Source: Nitrospirales bacterium | Lineage (GTDB): Bacteria; Nitrospirota; Nitrospiria; Nitrospirales; UBA8639 | NCBI GenBank assembly: GCA_029261305.1 | Contig: JAJDBO010000335.1 | Span: 1-6,022, forward strand | Direction: 5' to 3' | DNA length: 6,022 bases | Shown here: positions 1-6,022 of the stretch, piece after piece | Numbering within the stretch: the stretch's first letter is position 1 | Layout: every line of letters begins with the position of its first letter | The notes under the pieces: model-generated | Told to the model about the DNA's origin: nothing | Seen by the model: the letters and a program-made list of their open reading frames with translations, nothing else | Databases searched by the model: none | Program-made: the position numbers and the translations under genes

Positions 1-738
1 ATCGGCCCAACCACTAATCGCATAGACGGGGCAGGTGATGGCCGAAAAATCTTCACAAATGGACCCATGTTTCCAATACGCATCCCGTCGTTGGTGGCCC
101 AACCATGTGTCGAGCCATAATCCACTGTTCTTTAGTCGATCAAGCCACATGTCGCGCCAGAGATCACCGACTAGGGCTGGGTCCGGAGGACAGGAATTAT
201 ACGCGAACATGGTGGAGGCCCAGGAAAGATTGTCTCCCAATAAGCAGCCTCCCATGTGATGAATGTCGTCGGCGTAGCGATCATCCGTTGAGCACAGGGT
301 GATGATGGCCTTCAGCTCAGGTGGGTTCTTGGCGGCAATCTGCAAACCATTAAACCCGCCCCACGAAATGCCTATGATCCCGATTTGACCGGTGCACCAA
401 GGCTGTTTGCCGATCCATTGGAGAATCTCCACACCATCTTGTAGTTCCAGTTCTAAATATTCGTCGGTGAGAATGCCCTCGGATTCCCCGCTTCCGCGAA
501 GATCTACCCGTACGCAGGCATAGCCGTGTCCAGCGAAATAGGGGTGAGTGAGAGAATCTCGGTATGCGGTTCCGTCTCGTTTTCGATAAGGAATGTATTC
601 GAGTATCGCGGGTACTGGTTTGCTTTCGGCATCGTCCGGCAACCAAATCCGCGCGGCCAGGCGGGTGCCGTCTGACATGGGAATCCAGATATTTTCGATT
701 TCACGCACGGCATGGGGAAATGTGGTAAGGCTTTTCAT
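1..738 (-). CDS. CocE/NonD-family serine hydrolase (alpha/beta hydrolase, peptidase S15-like), 3' end outside the window
   Basis: Reading the minus strand from an ATG at 738 gives 246 open residues that run off the left edge. The protein begins MKSLTTFPHA. Typical CocE/NonD features follow: IPMSDGTRLAARIW (19-32), the EYIPYRKRDG segment (47-56) whose Tyr51 matches the oxyanion-hole Tyr of cocaine esterase, VDLRGSGES (78-86), and the nucleophile elbow GISWGG with Ser125. The last visible residues, PVYAISGWAD, carry the expected catalytic Asp (246). The catalytic His and the C-terminal jelly-roll domain lie beyond the edge. Relatives are usually about 550-680 residues, so well under half is seen. 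The family hydrolyses esters, acylated amines or X-Pro dipeptides; the substrate here cannot be told. There is no signal peptide, so it is probably cytoplasmic. It starts 15 bases after the ATP-grasp stop codon and is probably in the same operon. No strong Shine-Dalgarno is visible, so translation may be coupled. Confidence 0.93.
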   Translation of the reverse strand, partial: MKSLTTFPHAVREIENIWIPMSDGTRLAARIWLPDDAESKPVPAILEYIPYRKRDGTAYRDSLTHPYFAGHGYACVRVDLRGSGESEGILTDEYLELELQDGVEILQWIGKQPWCTGQIGIIGISWGGFNGLQIAAKNPPELKAIITLCSTDDRYADDIHHMGGCLLGDNLSWASTMFAYNSCPPDPALVGDLWRDMWLDRLKNSGLWLDTWLGHQRRDAYWKHGSICEDFSAITCPVYAISGWAD

Positions 739-753
739 GAACGTCCAACTATC

Positions 754-2055
754 TTATTGACTGACATGGGCAATATTTTCTTCTGGGGAAATTTCGAACC
801 GGAGGTAATCCAAGGCCTTACGATGGTTCTCAAGCAGTTCATGTTCATTGTTGCCTCCCATGCACACATACCCCAATTCATAACTATAGCTCTCTTGATA
901 AAGAAGGTCAGAGGGACGCATACCGGTTTTGATATGAAAGTTTGTTAGGGTCCCCGGAAATAACGTTTTGACCTGTTCGATATCCTGCTCAGTTGGTGCA
1001 TAGGTGACCACGCCATCTTCGTGCACACGGAAGAAAAATTTTGCCGCATGGCCAAAGGCGCCTTTCCGATGCGGGAAGTCCGGTTTCTTCCCTAGTGCCA
1101 GGTCGATCATGATTTCGTGATGAGAGGCGCCATCCACTTTTTCAAACAGGTCGCAATGCGATTGAGAAATTCTGGGGTTGATCTCTAACAGCCAGATCTG
1201 ATCATGGGCTTCATCATAAAACATCTCAAGATTAAACGGGGCATTGTTGTACCGAAGATGTGTCATCACTTTTTTTGCAATGGCAATCATTCGCTCTTGA
1301 ATGCGCATCGGCAGTTTGGAGGGATATTCATACCGTGCGAATGTTGACCGATTGGGTTCCCGAATCGAATCAACTACTCCATACACAACGACCTCTCCAT
1401 CCCAAACATACCCTTCCAGCGTGCATAGTCTTCCAGTGATGATCTCTTCAGCCAGGCAATATCCGCCATGGATATGCGCTACTTCTTTCGGAAGGTCTAC
1501 TTGCTTGAGAAAAAAGGTAAACGGATCGGCAAAGCGGGAAATGCCTTTTTGGATCTCGGCGACGCTCTCGTGAAATTCCCTGGCATTGTGGATCCGAAAA
1601 CCCAATTGCGAAGCAAAGGCCTTAATAGGTTTGATCCAGAAAGGGTAGTTCAGATTGATCTTGGACAACGCATTTTCATCAAAGGGATTGAAGGCACAAA
1701 ATCGGGGATGCTCTTCGATCACTTTGCTCTGTTCTAGTCGGCACCAATACTTATTTTCACATTTCAGCACGCTTTCAAAAGTAGGGGACGGTAAGCCCAT
1801 GTGCTTGCATAAATATGGTGCCAAACATGTCACGGGAAAATCCCAATACCCTACGATTGCGTCAACCTTGCCTGGAAATGCTCGAAGGGCTTCTTTGGCT
1901 TTGGCCAGCAGGGGCTCCACGGGAATTTGGTCAGCCTGTTTCACCTCGCGGACATCAAGGAGGGAGTGAATGGCATACCCTTTTTTCTGAGCAATGGCGT
2001 TGAGTTTTCGGTTGTTGAAAGGATCTAAGCCGACAACAAAGATATTTTTGGTCAT
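754..2055 (-). CDS. ATP-grasp domain ligase of unknown substrate
   Basis: 433 residues from ATG 2055 to TAA 754-756. Residues 1-95 look like a Rossmann-type pre-ATP-grasp domain (MTKNIFVVGLDPFN; VDAIVGYWDFP at 64-74). The ATP-grasp core follows: CENKYW with Lys102, FWIKP with Lys142, a loop KAFASQLGF (145-153) where most members are glycine-rich, LAEEIITG (201-208), TLEGYVWDGE (212-221), NLEMF with Glu277, and LLEINPR with Glu291, Asn293 and Arg295. Glu277, Glu291 and Asn293 are the expected magnesium ligands. Residues from about 335 resemble the C-terminal lobe of biotin-carboxylase-like and BtrJ/BacD-like ligases. Such enzymes activate a carboxylate as an acyl phosphate and join it to an amine or thiol. 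There is no biotin carrier or carboxyltransferase nearby, so a biotin carboxylase role is unlikely. AGGA lies about 20 bases before the start, too far for a normal Shine-Dalgarno. The gene precedes a CocE hydrolase gene by 15 bases. Confidence 0.92.
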   Translation of the reverse strand: MTKNIFVVGLDPFNNRKLNAIAQKKGYAIHSLLDVREVKQADQIPVEPLLAKAKEALRAFPGKVDAIVGYWDFPVTCLAPYLCKHMGLPSPTFESVLKCENKYWCRLEQSKVIEEHPRFCAFNPFDENALSKINLNYPFWIKPIKAFASQLGFRIHNAREFHESVAEIQKGISRFADPFTFFLKQVDLPKEVAHIHGGYCLAEEIITGRLCTLEGYVWDGEVVVYGVVDSIREPNRSTFARYEYPSKLPMRIQERMIAIAKKVMTHLRYNNAPFNLEMFYDEAHDQIWLLEINPRISQSHCDLFEKVDGASHHEIMIDLALGKKPDFPHRKGAFGHAAKFFFRVHEDGVVTYAPTEQDIEQVKTLFPGTLTNFHIKTGMRPSDLLYQESYSYELGYVCMGGNNEHELLENHRKALDYLRFEISPEENIAHVSQ

Positions 2056-2072
2056 GTCGTTATGTCTGTATG

Positions 2073-2232
2073 TTTCCTGGTGATTTTGGAATCAATGAAT
2101 ATCCATTCTGTTTCCCTATAGAAGAGTTTCTCGTGGCTAAATAAACCTTAGGCATTCTTCTCACACATCACTAGATGTGTTGCTTTCCTTTTTAGACTAT
2201 CCCTTATTGTTAGCTTACTTATTTCCTGGTGA
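2073..2232. repeat. Pair of 11-base direct repeats TTTCCTGGTGA
   Basis: TTTCCTGGTGA occurs at 2073-2083 and again, identically, at 2222-2232, near the two ends of the intergenic region. On the minus strand it reads TCACCAGGAAA; the 2073 copy lies 18-28 bases before the ATP-grasp start codon. The bases between the copies show no terminal inverted repeats, so this is not recognisable as a small mobile element. It could be two sites for a regulator or chance. Confidence 0.3.
2163..2180. promoter_or_regulatory. Perfect 7+7 inverted repeat, possible operator
   Basis: The sequence ACACATC-ACTA-GATGTGT is a perfect dyad with a four-base centre, 108 bases before the ATP-grasp start codon and about 100 bases after the protease stop codon. 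Size and symmetry fit a binding site for a dimeric regulator. On the minus strand it is followed by GAGAAGAATGCC, not a T-run, so it does not look like a terminator of the protease gene. On the plus strand a pyrimidine- and T-rich stretch follows, but no plus-strand gene ends there. The function is inferred from position only. Confidence 0.35.
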
Positions 2233-2264
2233 AGCCGCTAGTTCTCAGTTCCTCCGAAGGAAAC

Positions 2265-3248
2265 CTATTTCTTCGCTGTTGGTCCGGTTTTTCTTTTTCT
2301 GGACTTTTTCTTTTGGGCAAGCTGCAGTAACTCCTTGACCCGCGTTGCGGGTTCCACGAGCCCCAATCCAATGTAGCTTTGAGAAAATAATGTTTCATGC
2401 GGTTTCTTTTTTTGTAAATGGATTTCTATTTCTTTTCCACCTGCCAGTAAGTGTAGCTGATGAATTCTAGCTTGTGTGACCAGTCCTAAGAAGCAGACAT
2501 CAGGTTTTCCCTGGTTACGTTTTGAACGATCAAGTTTTTCAGTCCACCGGAAAACCGGACCGCCACTATTTCCTGGAAACACATGGCTATCAATGCAAAA
2601 CAAACTCGACTCTGGAGTTTTTGAAGAAACCCACGAGACAATACCCTGTCGCACCATGGGGCGCGCTCCAAAGTCTGGGGCTAACGTATCGGGGTAGCCT
2701 AATACCACGATAGGTTCTCCCTCATAGAGATCTGTCTTTGTACCAATTTCCTCAAATGAAACAAGAGGCCAGGTTTTGCGACCAGGCGGTGCCTTGCGAA
2801 AACGTAGGGGAATACAAGCTAAATCGACTGTTTTGTTTGGATGGGAATGCCATTGCCGCTTTCCTGCCACTTTAAGGGGAAGTGTGACCCCGGGATATTG
2901 CTCTACCGACATTTCATCCATCCAAGAAAAGCGTAGAACGAGACTGGAAGGGTCCCAATCTTCAGATGGTTCGCATAACACATGTTTGGCGGTGAGGAGC
3001 CAAAGAGTGCTCTTTGGGCTGTCCTTCACACCGAAAATGACCCCCGTACCAACCGAAAGGAAAAATTTTCGTTTGGAAACCTTTCCTCCCGGTGCTGTCA
3101 CATGAGTTTCATAAATTCGTCCTAAAGCCACGGTCGCTTCGCGCCAATGATTTAACCATCCTCTCATAGGGTATTGTTCTCTTTTACCAGGGGGAAAAAC
3201 AAGACTGTCATTTAAGTCCCTACCGTTCCATCCTTCATTTTTTTTCAT
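2265..3248 (-). CDS. Trypsin-like serine protease domain protein, probably cytoplasmic
   Basis: With ATG 3248 as start the protein is 327 residues, ending at TAG 2265-2267. It carries a chymotrypsin/trypsin-fold protease core: GTGVIFGV (67-74), LLTAKHVL with catalytic His89, VDLACIPL with Asp142, VVLGYPD (181-187), and PGNSGGPVF with Ser228. A closing YIGLGLVEPA (292-301) is typical of unnamed bacterial trypsin-like proteins. The triad is intact, so it is probably an active endopeptidase; the target is unknown. No signal peptide, membrane segment or PDZ domain is visible. The C-terminus is a strongly basic tail rich in Lys and Arg (313-327). The frame stays open upstream to a TTG at 3344, which would add 32 residues, but a promoter-like pair (3317-3345) overlaps that extension, favouring 3248. 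No good Shine-Dalgarno decides it. The gene looks more A/T-rich than its neighbours and is divergent from the SAM synthetase gene. Confidence 0.85.
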   Translation of the reverse strand: MKKNEGWNGRDLNDSLVFPPGKREQYPMRGWLNHWREATVALGRIYETHVTAPGGKVSKRKFFLSVGTGVIFGVKDSPKSTLWLLTAKHVLCEPSEDWDPSSLVLRFSWMDEMSVEQYPGVTLPLKVAGKRQWHSHPNKTVDLACIPLRFRKAPPGRKTWPLVSFEEIGTKTDLYEGEPIVVLGYPDTLAPDFGARPMVRQGIVSWVSSKTPESSLFCIDSHVFPGNSGGPVFRWTEKLDRSKRNQGKPDVCFLGLVTQARIHQLHLLAGGKEIEIHLQKKKPHETLFSQSYIGLGLVEPATRVKELLQLAQKKKSRKRKTGPTAKK

Positions 3249-3316
3249 TATTCTTGGAAGCTCATACTTTTTCTGCACATTCCTATGGTTTTCCCTAGTT
3301 CCCGAGAAAAGGAAAT

Positions 3317-3345
3317 ATCTTATATAAAAATAGATACGGTGCAAA
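3317..3345 (-). promoter_or_regulatory. Candidate sigma70-type promoter for the protease gene
   Basis: On the minus strand TTTGCA (3345-3340) is followed after 17 bases by TAAGAT (3322-3317). Each hexamer matches the sigma70 consensus at four of six positions. Transcription would begin near 3310, about 60 bases before ATG 3248. The possible TTG start at 3344 would then lie upstream of the transcript. The match is moderate and the stretch is A/T-rich, so chance similarity is possible. Confidence 0.35.
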
Positions 3346-3410
3346 TTAGGGCGGCGGTCAATCTATGAGAGAAAGAAAAGAGGGAAGAACCTTTTCATCA
3401 GAAAAATGCT

Positions 3411-3462
3411 GGGAGGGAAAGCTGAAGCACTGTTTTTTGTCTTCTTGCTTTTCCGTCATCCC
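3411..3462 (+). promoter_or_regulatory. Imperfect leader hairpin before the SAM synthetase gene
   Basis: The transcript can fold into a stacked hairpin. GGGA (3411-3414) pairs with TCCC (3459-3462), GGAAAGC (3416-3422) pairs with GCTTTTCC (3447-3454) with one bulged T, and GAAG (3424-3427) pairs with CTTC (3441-3444) around a loop holding six T. That gives 15 base pairs, ending 17 bases before the ATG. It does not match the SAM-I consensus by eye. It lacks a T-run after the stem, so it is not a standard intrinsic terminator. Whether it controls the gene is unknown. Confidence 0.3.
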
Positions 3463-3479
3463 ATCGAAAGCGAGATTGA

Positions 3480-4694
3480 ATGTTTCCTAACCTCATCATC
3501 CAGGAATCTTTGGGCCTTCCCGTGTATGACCAAGAAGTGGAAATCGTCGAACGAAAAGGGAAGGGTCACCCAGATACGATTTGTGATGCCGTTGCGGAAC
3601 ACATATCCATAGCACTGTCAAAGGCCTATAAGGAAGCCTTTGGTTATATCCTTCACCACAATATCGATAAGGGATTCTTAGTTGCCGGCCAAGTCGAGTG
3701 TCGGATGGGAGGAGGAAGGGTCATTGAACCGATGCGCCTGGTGATCGGTGATCGTGCCACCGTCAAACTAGGAAGGACCGTGATTCCCGTAGCAGAGCTT
3801 GCAGTGGATACGGCAAAGGCATGGGTCAAAGATCATCTCCCCCATGTCGATCCGAACCGACATATTTCCTACCAAGTCGAATTAAAACCTGCTTCTGCTG
3901 AATTGGGAGATATTTTCAGAAGGCCACGAAGCTTACTCGTGGCCAATGACACGTCCGCAGCGGTCGGGCACGCACCGTTCACACCGACAGAGAATCTCGT
4001 GCTCCAAGTTGAACAATTTCTGAACGGCCCGTCTTTCAAGATGGAATTCCCTGAAACCGGCGAGGACGTCAAAGTCATGGGGGTTCGAGTTCATCGGGAA
4101 TTGACGTTGACGATCGCCATGCCCTTGCTTGCCAAGGCGATCAAATCAGAAGTTGACTATTTTTCCCGAAAAACCAAAATCCAAAAAGCGATCAAGCGAT
4201 ATGTCACGAGTCACTCCCGTGATTTTGAAAAGATCACGATTCGTTTCAACGCCTTGGATCGTCCCAATAAAGGGACTGCCGGTATGTATCTGACTCTCCT
4301 CGGTACCTCGGCTGAACATGGAGATTCAGGACAAGTGGGGAGAGGTAATCGAGTCAATGGCCTCATTTCTTTGAACTGGCCCATGAGCGGAGAAGCCGCT
4401 GCGGGGAAAAACCCTGTGAGTCACATTGGGAAAATTTATAATGTCCTGGCTAATCAGTTGGCCGAACAGATTTACTCCCAAGTCCCTCCCATTCAGGAAG
4501 TCACGGTGTGGCTGACCAGCAAGATTGGGCAGCGGATTGATCGACCCGCCATCGCCTCAGTGCAAGTCAATCTCAGGAAGGGCGCTCGGCTTCAAGATGT
4601 GCGAAAGCGCATTCAGTCGATTGTGCAGGAGAAGTTCAATAATTTGCCCTTGTTCTGTGAGGACTTGTCGGAAGGGAGATTCCCTGTTTACTGA
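3480..4694 (+). CDS. mat: Archaeal-type S-adenosylmethionine synthetase (methionine adenosyltransferase)
   Basis: 404 residues, the usual length of the archaeal-type family (PF01941). It makes S-adenosylmethionine from methionine and ATP, releasing phosphate and diphosphate, in the cytoplasm. Family signatures seen in order: VERKGKGHPDTICD (23-36), ILHHNIDKG (57-65), LVANDTSAAVGHAPF (153-167), GEDVKVMG (194-201), LTLTIAM (208-214), GTSAEHGDSG (275-284) followed by GRGNRVNGLI (287-296), and EAAAGKNPVSHIGKIYN (305-321). It is unlike the common bacterial MetK sequence. Compared with the Methanocaldococcus jannaschii enzyme as I recall it, GHPDS is GHPDT, HNTDQ is HNIDK and GDDG is GDSG. The ATG at 3480 is directly preceded in frame by TGA, so no longer start is possible; only a weak GAGA precedes it. 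A leader hairpin lies upstream and an APC permease gene follows after 96 bases. Confidence 0.95.
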   Translation: MFPNLIIQESLGLPVYDQEVEIVERKGKGHPDTICDAVAEHISIALSKAYKEAFGYILHHNIDKGFLVAGQVECRMGGGRVIEPMRLVIGDRATVKLGRTVIPVAELAVDTAKAWVKDHLPHVDPNRHISYQVELKPASAELGDIFRRPRSLLVANDTSAAVGHAPFTPTENLVLQVEQFLNGPSFKMEFPETGEDVKVMGVRVHRELTLTIAMPLLAKAIKSEVDYFSRKTKIQKAIKRYVTSHSRDFEKITIRFNALDRPNKGTAGMYLTLLGTSAEHGDSGQVGRGNRVNGLISLNWPMSGEAAAGKNPVSHIGKIYNVLANQLAEQIYSQVPPIQEVTVWLTSKIGQRIDRPAIASVQVNLRKGARLQDVRKRIQSIVQEKFNNLPLFCEDLSEGRFPVY

Positions 4695-4732
4695 AAGCCG
4701 TGGTCGCATTGGTATGGAACTCATTGTGCAAG

Positions 4733-4757
4733 GGGAAAATTGTCATCTTGATTTCCC
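4733..4757 (+). repeat. Small imperfect inverted repeat between SAM synthetase and permease genes
   Basis: GGGAAAAT (4733-4740) can pair with ATTTCCC (4751-4757) with one bulged A, around a ten-base loop. It lies in the 96-base gap between two plus-strand genes. No T-run follows, so an intrinsic terminator is not supported. It might slow transcription or stabilise mRNA ends, or be chance. Confidence 0.25.
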
Positions 4758-4790
4758 GGCAATCCTGACTCTTTAACTGAAACTGATGGT

Positions 4791-6022
4791 GTGCGTCATC
4801 GCGTGCAAAAGTCTCCTTTGAATCCACATCCCTTATCCGAAGCAAGTCCACCTGAAAGTTCTCGACTAGTCAGTGGCTTCACAGCCATGTGCGTCTTGAT
4901 CAGCAATGTCATAGGCGGGGGAATTTTTACCACCACGGGCTTTATGGCTCGGGATCTTGGCGACCCAGGCATCATCCTCGTGTTATGGATCATCGGGGCG
5001 TTACTGGCGTTGATCGGAGCCATTTGTTACAGCGAACTTGGGACCGTTTTCCCTATAGCAGGCGGGGAGTATATTTATCTGAGTCGTGCCTACCACCCCC
5101 TGCTTGGATTCTTGAGCGGATGGGCATCGCTTACCGTTGGATTTGGTGCGGCCGTGGCTGCTGGAGCCGTGAGTTTTTCTTCCTATGCCCTTCAAGTGTT
5201 TCCGGCTGGTCACGATGCTGTGTTGGTGGGGAAAGGCCTGGCTTTAGGTTTGGTGTGGATACTGACCGTCATTCATGTTGCAGGAGTCGGCGTTGGTGGG
5301 TTTGTACAACAAATTCTGACGGTATTGAAGATTGGAGCCATTCTGGGCCTCATTTTAGGCGCAGTTGCCTTCGGGCAAGGCCATTGGGAAAACCTGGAAG
5401 TCAAAGCTCCTGACTTGGCGCCAGGATTAGGAACGATATTCGTGTCACTGATTTTTGTCACCTATTCCTATTCGGGGTGGAACGCCGTGGGATACATCGC
5501 GGGGGAAATCATGGAACCTAGGCGCAACATTCCTCTGATCATGATCGGCGGAACGTTGTTGGTCGGTCTCTTGTACTTCGTCTTGAACCTGGTCTATTTC
5601 TACGCCCTTCCTGTGACAACGCTAGGCCAGCCACCGCTTCTTCCTGTTGCGGAAAAGGCTTCCGTTGCCTTGTTTGGCCCCAGGGCGGAAGGCCTTGTCG
5701 CAGCACTCTTATGCGTGTCAATCGCAGGGGCCTTGAGCGCAATGATTTGGGCCGGGCCTCGTGTCTATTATGCCATGGCCAAAGACGGGCTCTTCCCAAC
5801 ATACTTTGCCAAAGTAGAAGGCGAGGGAGATGTTCCAGGGCGATCGATAATTCTTCAAAGTATCTGGGTGACCGTCTTGATCCTCTCTGGAACCTTTGAG
5901 CAACTCGTGATTTACAGTGGCATCGTCATCACGATTTTTACCGGTCTCGCCATTGGAGCCATTATTGTTCTTCGTCGCACACGACCGGAATTGCCGAGAC
6001 CTTTTCGGGTGCCTTTTTATCC
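4791..6022 (+). CDS. APC-superfamily amino acid permease, 3' end outside the window
   Basis: The frame is open from the TGA at 4749 to the right edge. I chose GTG 4791, giving 410 visible residues; GTG 4803 and TTG 4818 are also possible and none has a clear Shine-Dalgarno. The first ATG (4907) falls inside TM1 and is too late. TM1 carries the substrate-site motif VIGGGIF (40-46). Next come YSELGTVFPIAGGEY (80-94) after TM2, and the TM6 region SYSGWNAVGYIAGE (226-239) followed by EPRRNIP. PRVYYAMAKDGLFP (323-336) follows TM8, and RPFRVPFY, at the edge, is the conserved stretch after TM10. About ten membrane segments are visible of the usual twelve. It should be an inner-membrane amino acid transporter; the substrate cannot be read from sequence. 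It follows the SAM synthetase gene on the same strand, so methionine or a related amino acid is a guess. Confidence 0.92.
   Translation, partial: MRHRVQKSPLNPHPLSEASPPESSRLVSGFTAMCVLISNVIGGGIFTTTGFMARDLGDPGIILVLWIIGALLALIGAICYSELGTVFPIAGGEYIYLSRAYHPLLGFLSGWASLTVGFGAAVAAGAVSFSSYALQVFPAGHDAVLVGKGLALGLVWILTVIHVAGVGVGGFVQQILTVLKIGAILGLILGAVAFGQGHWENLEVKAPDLAPGLGTIFVSLIFVTYSYSGWNAVGYIAGEIMEPRRNIPLIMIGGTLLVGLLYFVLNLVYFYALPVTTLGQPPLLPVAEKASVALFGPRAEGLVAALLCVSIAGALSAMIWAGPRVYYAMAKDGLFPTYFAKVEGEGDVPGRSIILQSIWVTVLILSGTFEQLVIYSGIVITIFTGLAIGAIIVLRRTRPELPRPFRVPFY

Larger units (their letters stand above)
2056..2264. other. Intergenic region between protease gene and ATP-grasp gene
   Basis: These 209 bases lie between the end of the protease gene and the start of the ATP-grasp gene, both on the minus strand. 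No credible ORF, tRNA or structured RNA was seen. The region should hold the promoter of the ATP-grasp/hydrolase pair, but I found no -35/-10 pair good enough to call. It contains a perfect dyad (2163-2180) and two copies of an 11-base direct repeat, listed separately. No hairpin followed by a T-run on the minus strand was found, so no intrinsic terminator for the protease gene can be called. Confidence 0.6.

Noticed and set aside
350..646. 98-residue minus-strand open frame
   Set aside because: Same strand but another frame within the CocE hydrolase gene; Arg-rich composition typical of a shadow frame.
2249..2262. Small hairpin TTCCT-CCGA-AGGAA just after the protease stop codon
   Set aside because: Only five base pairs and no T-run after it on the minus strand, so it is not supported as a terminator.
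3249..3344. 32-residue N-terminal extension of the protease from a TTG start
   Set aside because: It needs a rare start codon, lacks a Shine-Dalgarno, adds no recognisable domain, and overlaps a promoter-like sequence. It is not excluded outright.
3345..3479. SAM-I type riboswitch before the SAM synthetase gene
   Set aside because: I could not find the conserved core segments or a four-way junction; only a hairpin is seen, and it is reported as such.
3406..3612. 68-residue plus-strand open frame starting before the SAM synthetase gene
   Set aside because: It overlaps the SAM synthetase start in another frame, has no clear ribosome binding site and no recognisable family.
4733..4757. Inverted repeat as a terminator for the SAM synthetase gene
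   Set aside because: The stem has a bulge and a ten-base loop, and is followed by GGCAATCC rather than a T-run.
4785..4820. Eleven-codon ATG reading frame overlapping the permease start, as a leader peptide
   Set aside because: No Shine-Dalgarno, no runs of a regulatory codon and no attenuator-like structure after it.
4889..5413. 174-residue plus-strand open frame
   Set aside because: It overlaps the APC permease in another frame; its product is rich in Arg, Cys and Trp with no family resemblance, while the permease frame shows clear APC motifs.

Overview
The window is a gene-dense bacterial chromosomal segment of medium G+C (about half, by eye). It holds five protein genes, two cut by the window edges. 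I see no rRNA, tRNA, CRISPR array or insertion sequence. Gene style and content (archaeal-type S-adenosylmethionine synthetase beside an APC permease, an ATP-grasp/CocE pair) would fit an environmental bacterium such as a Nitrospira-like lineage. That placement is an impression, not a demonstrated assignment.

Left half, minus strand, from right to left. A trypsin-like serine protease (2265-3248) has a complete His-Asp-Ser triad, no signal peptide and a very basic C-terminal tail. A 209-base non-coding gap (2056-2264) follows, holding a perfect 7+7 dyad and an 11-base direct repeat. Then come an ATP-grasp ligase (754-2055) and, 15 bases further on, a CocE/NonD-family serine hydrolase (738 down to base 1, cut by the edge). 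The last two are spaced like an operon and probably act together: one could form an amide or ester bond at the expense of ATP, the other could hydrolyse such a bond. The substrate is unknown.

Right half, plus strand. An archaeal-type methionine adenosyltransferase (3480-4694) runs divergently from the protease. Its leader can fold into a long imperfect hairpin just before the start codon. After 96 bases comes an APC-superfamily amino acid permease (4791 to the right edge, cut after about TM10). No convincing terminator separates these two, so co-transcription is possible, and the permease might carry methionine or a related amino acid; that is inference from position only.

The most interesting points are the ATP-grasp/CocE pair with its atypical ATP-grasp loop, the archaeal-type SAM synthetase with substitutions in conserved motifs and a structured leader, and the apparently cytoplasmic trypsin-like protease.
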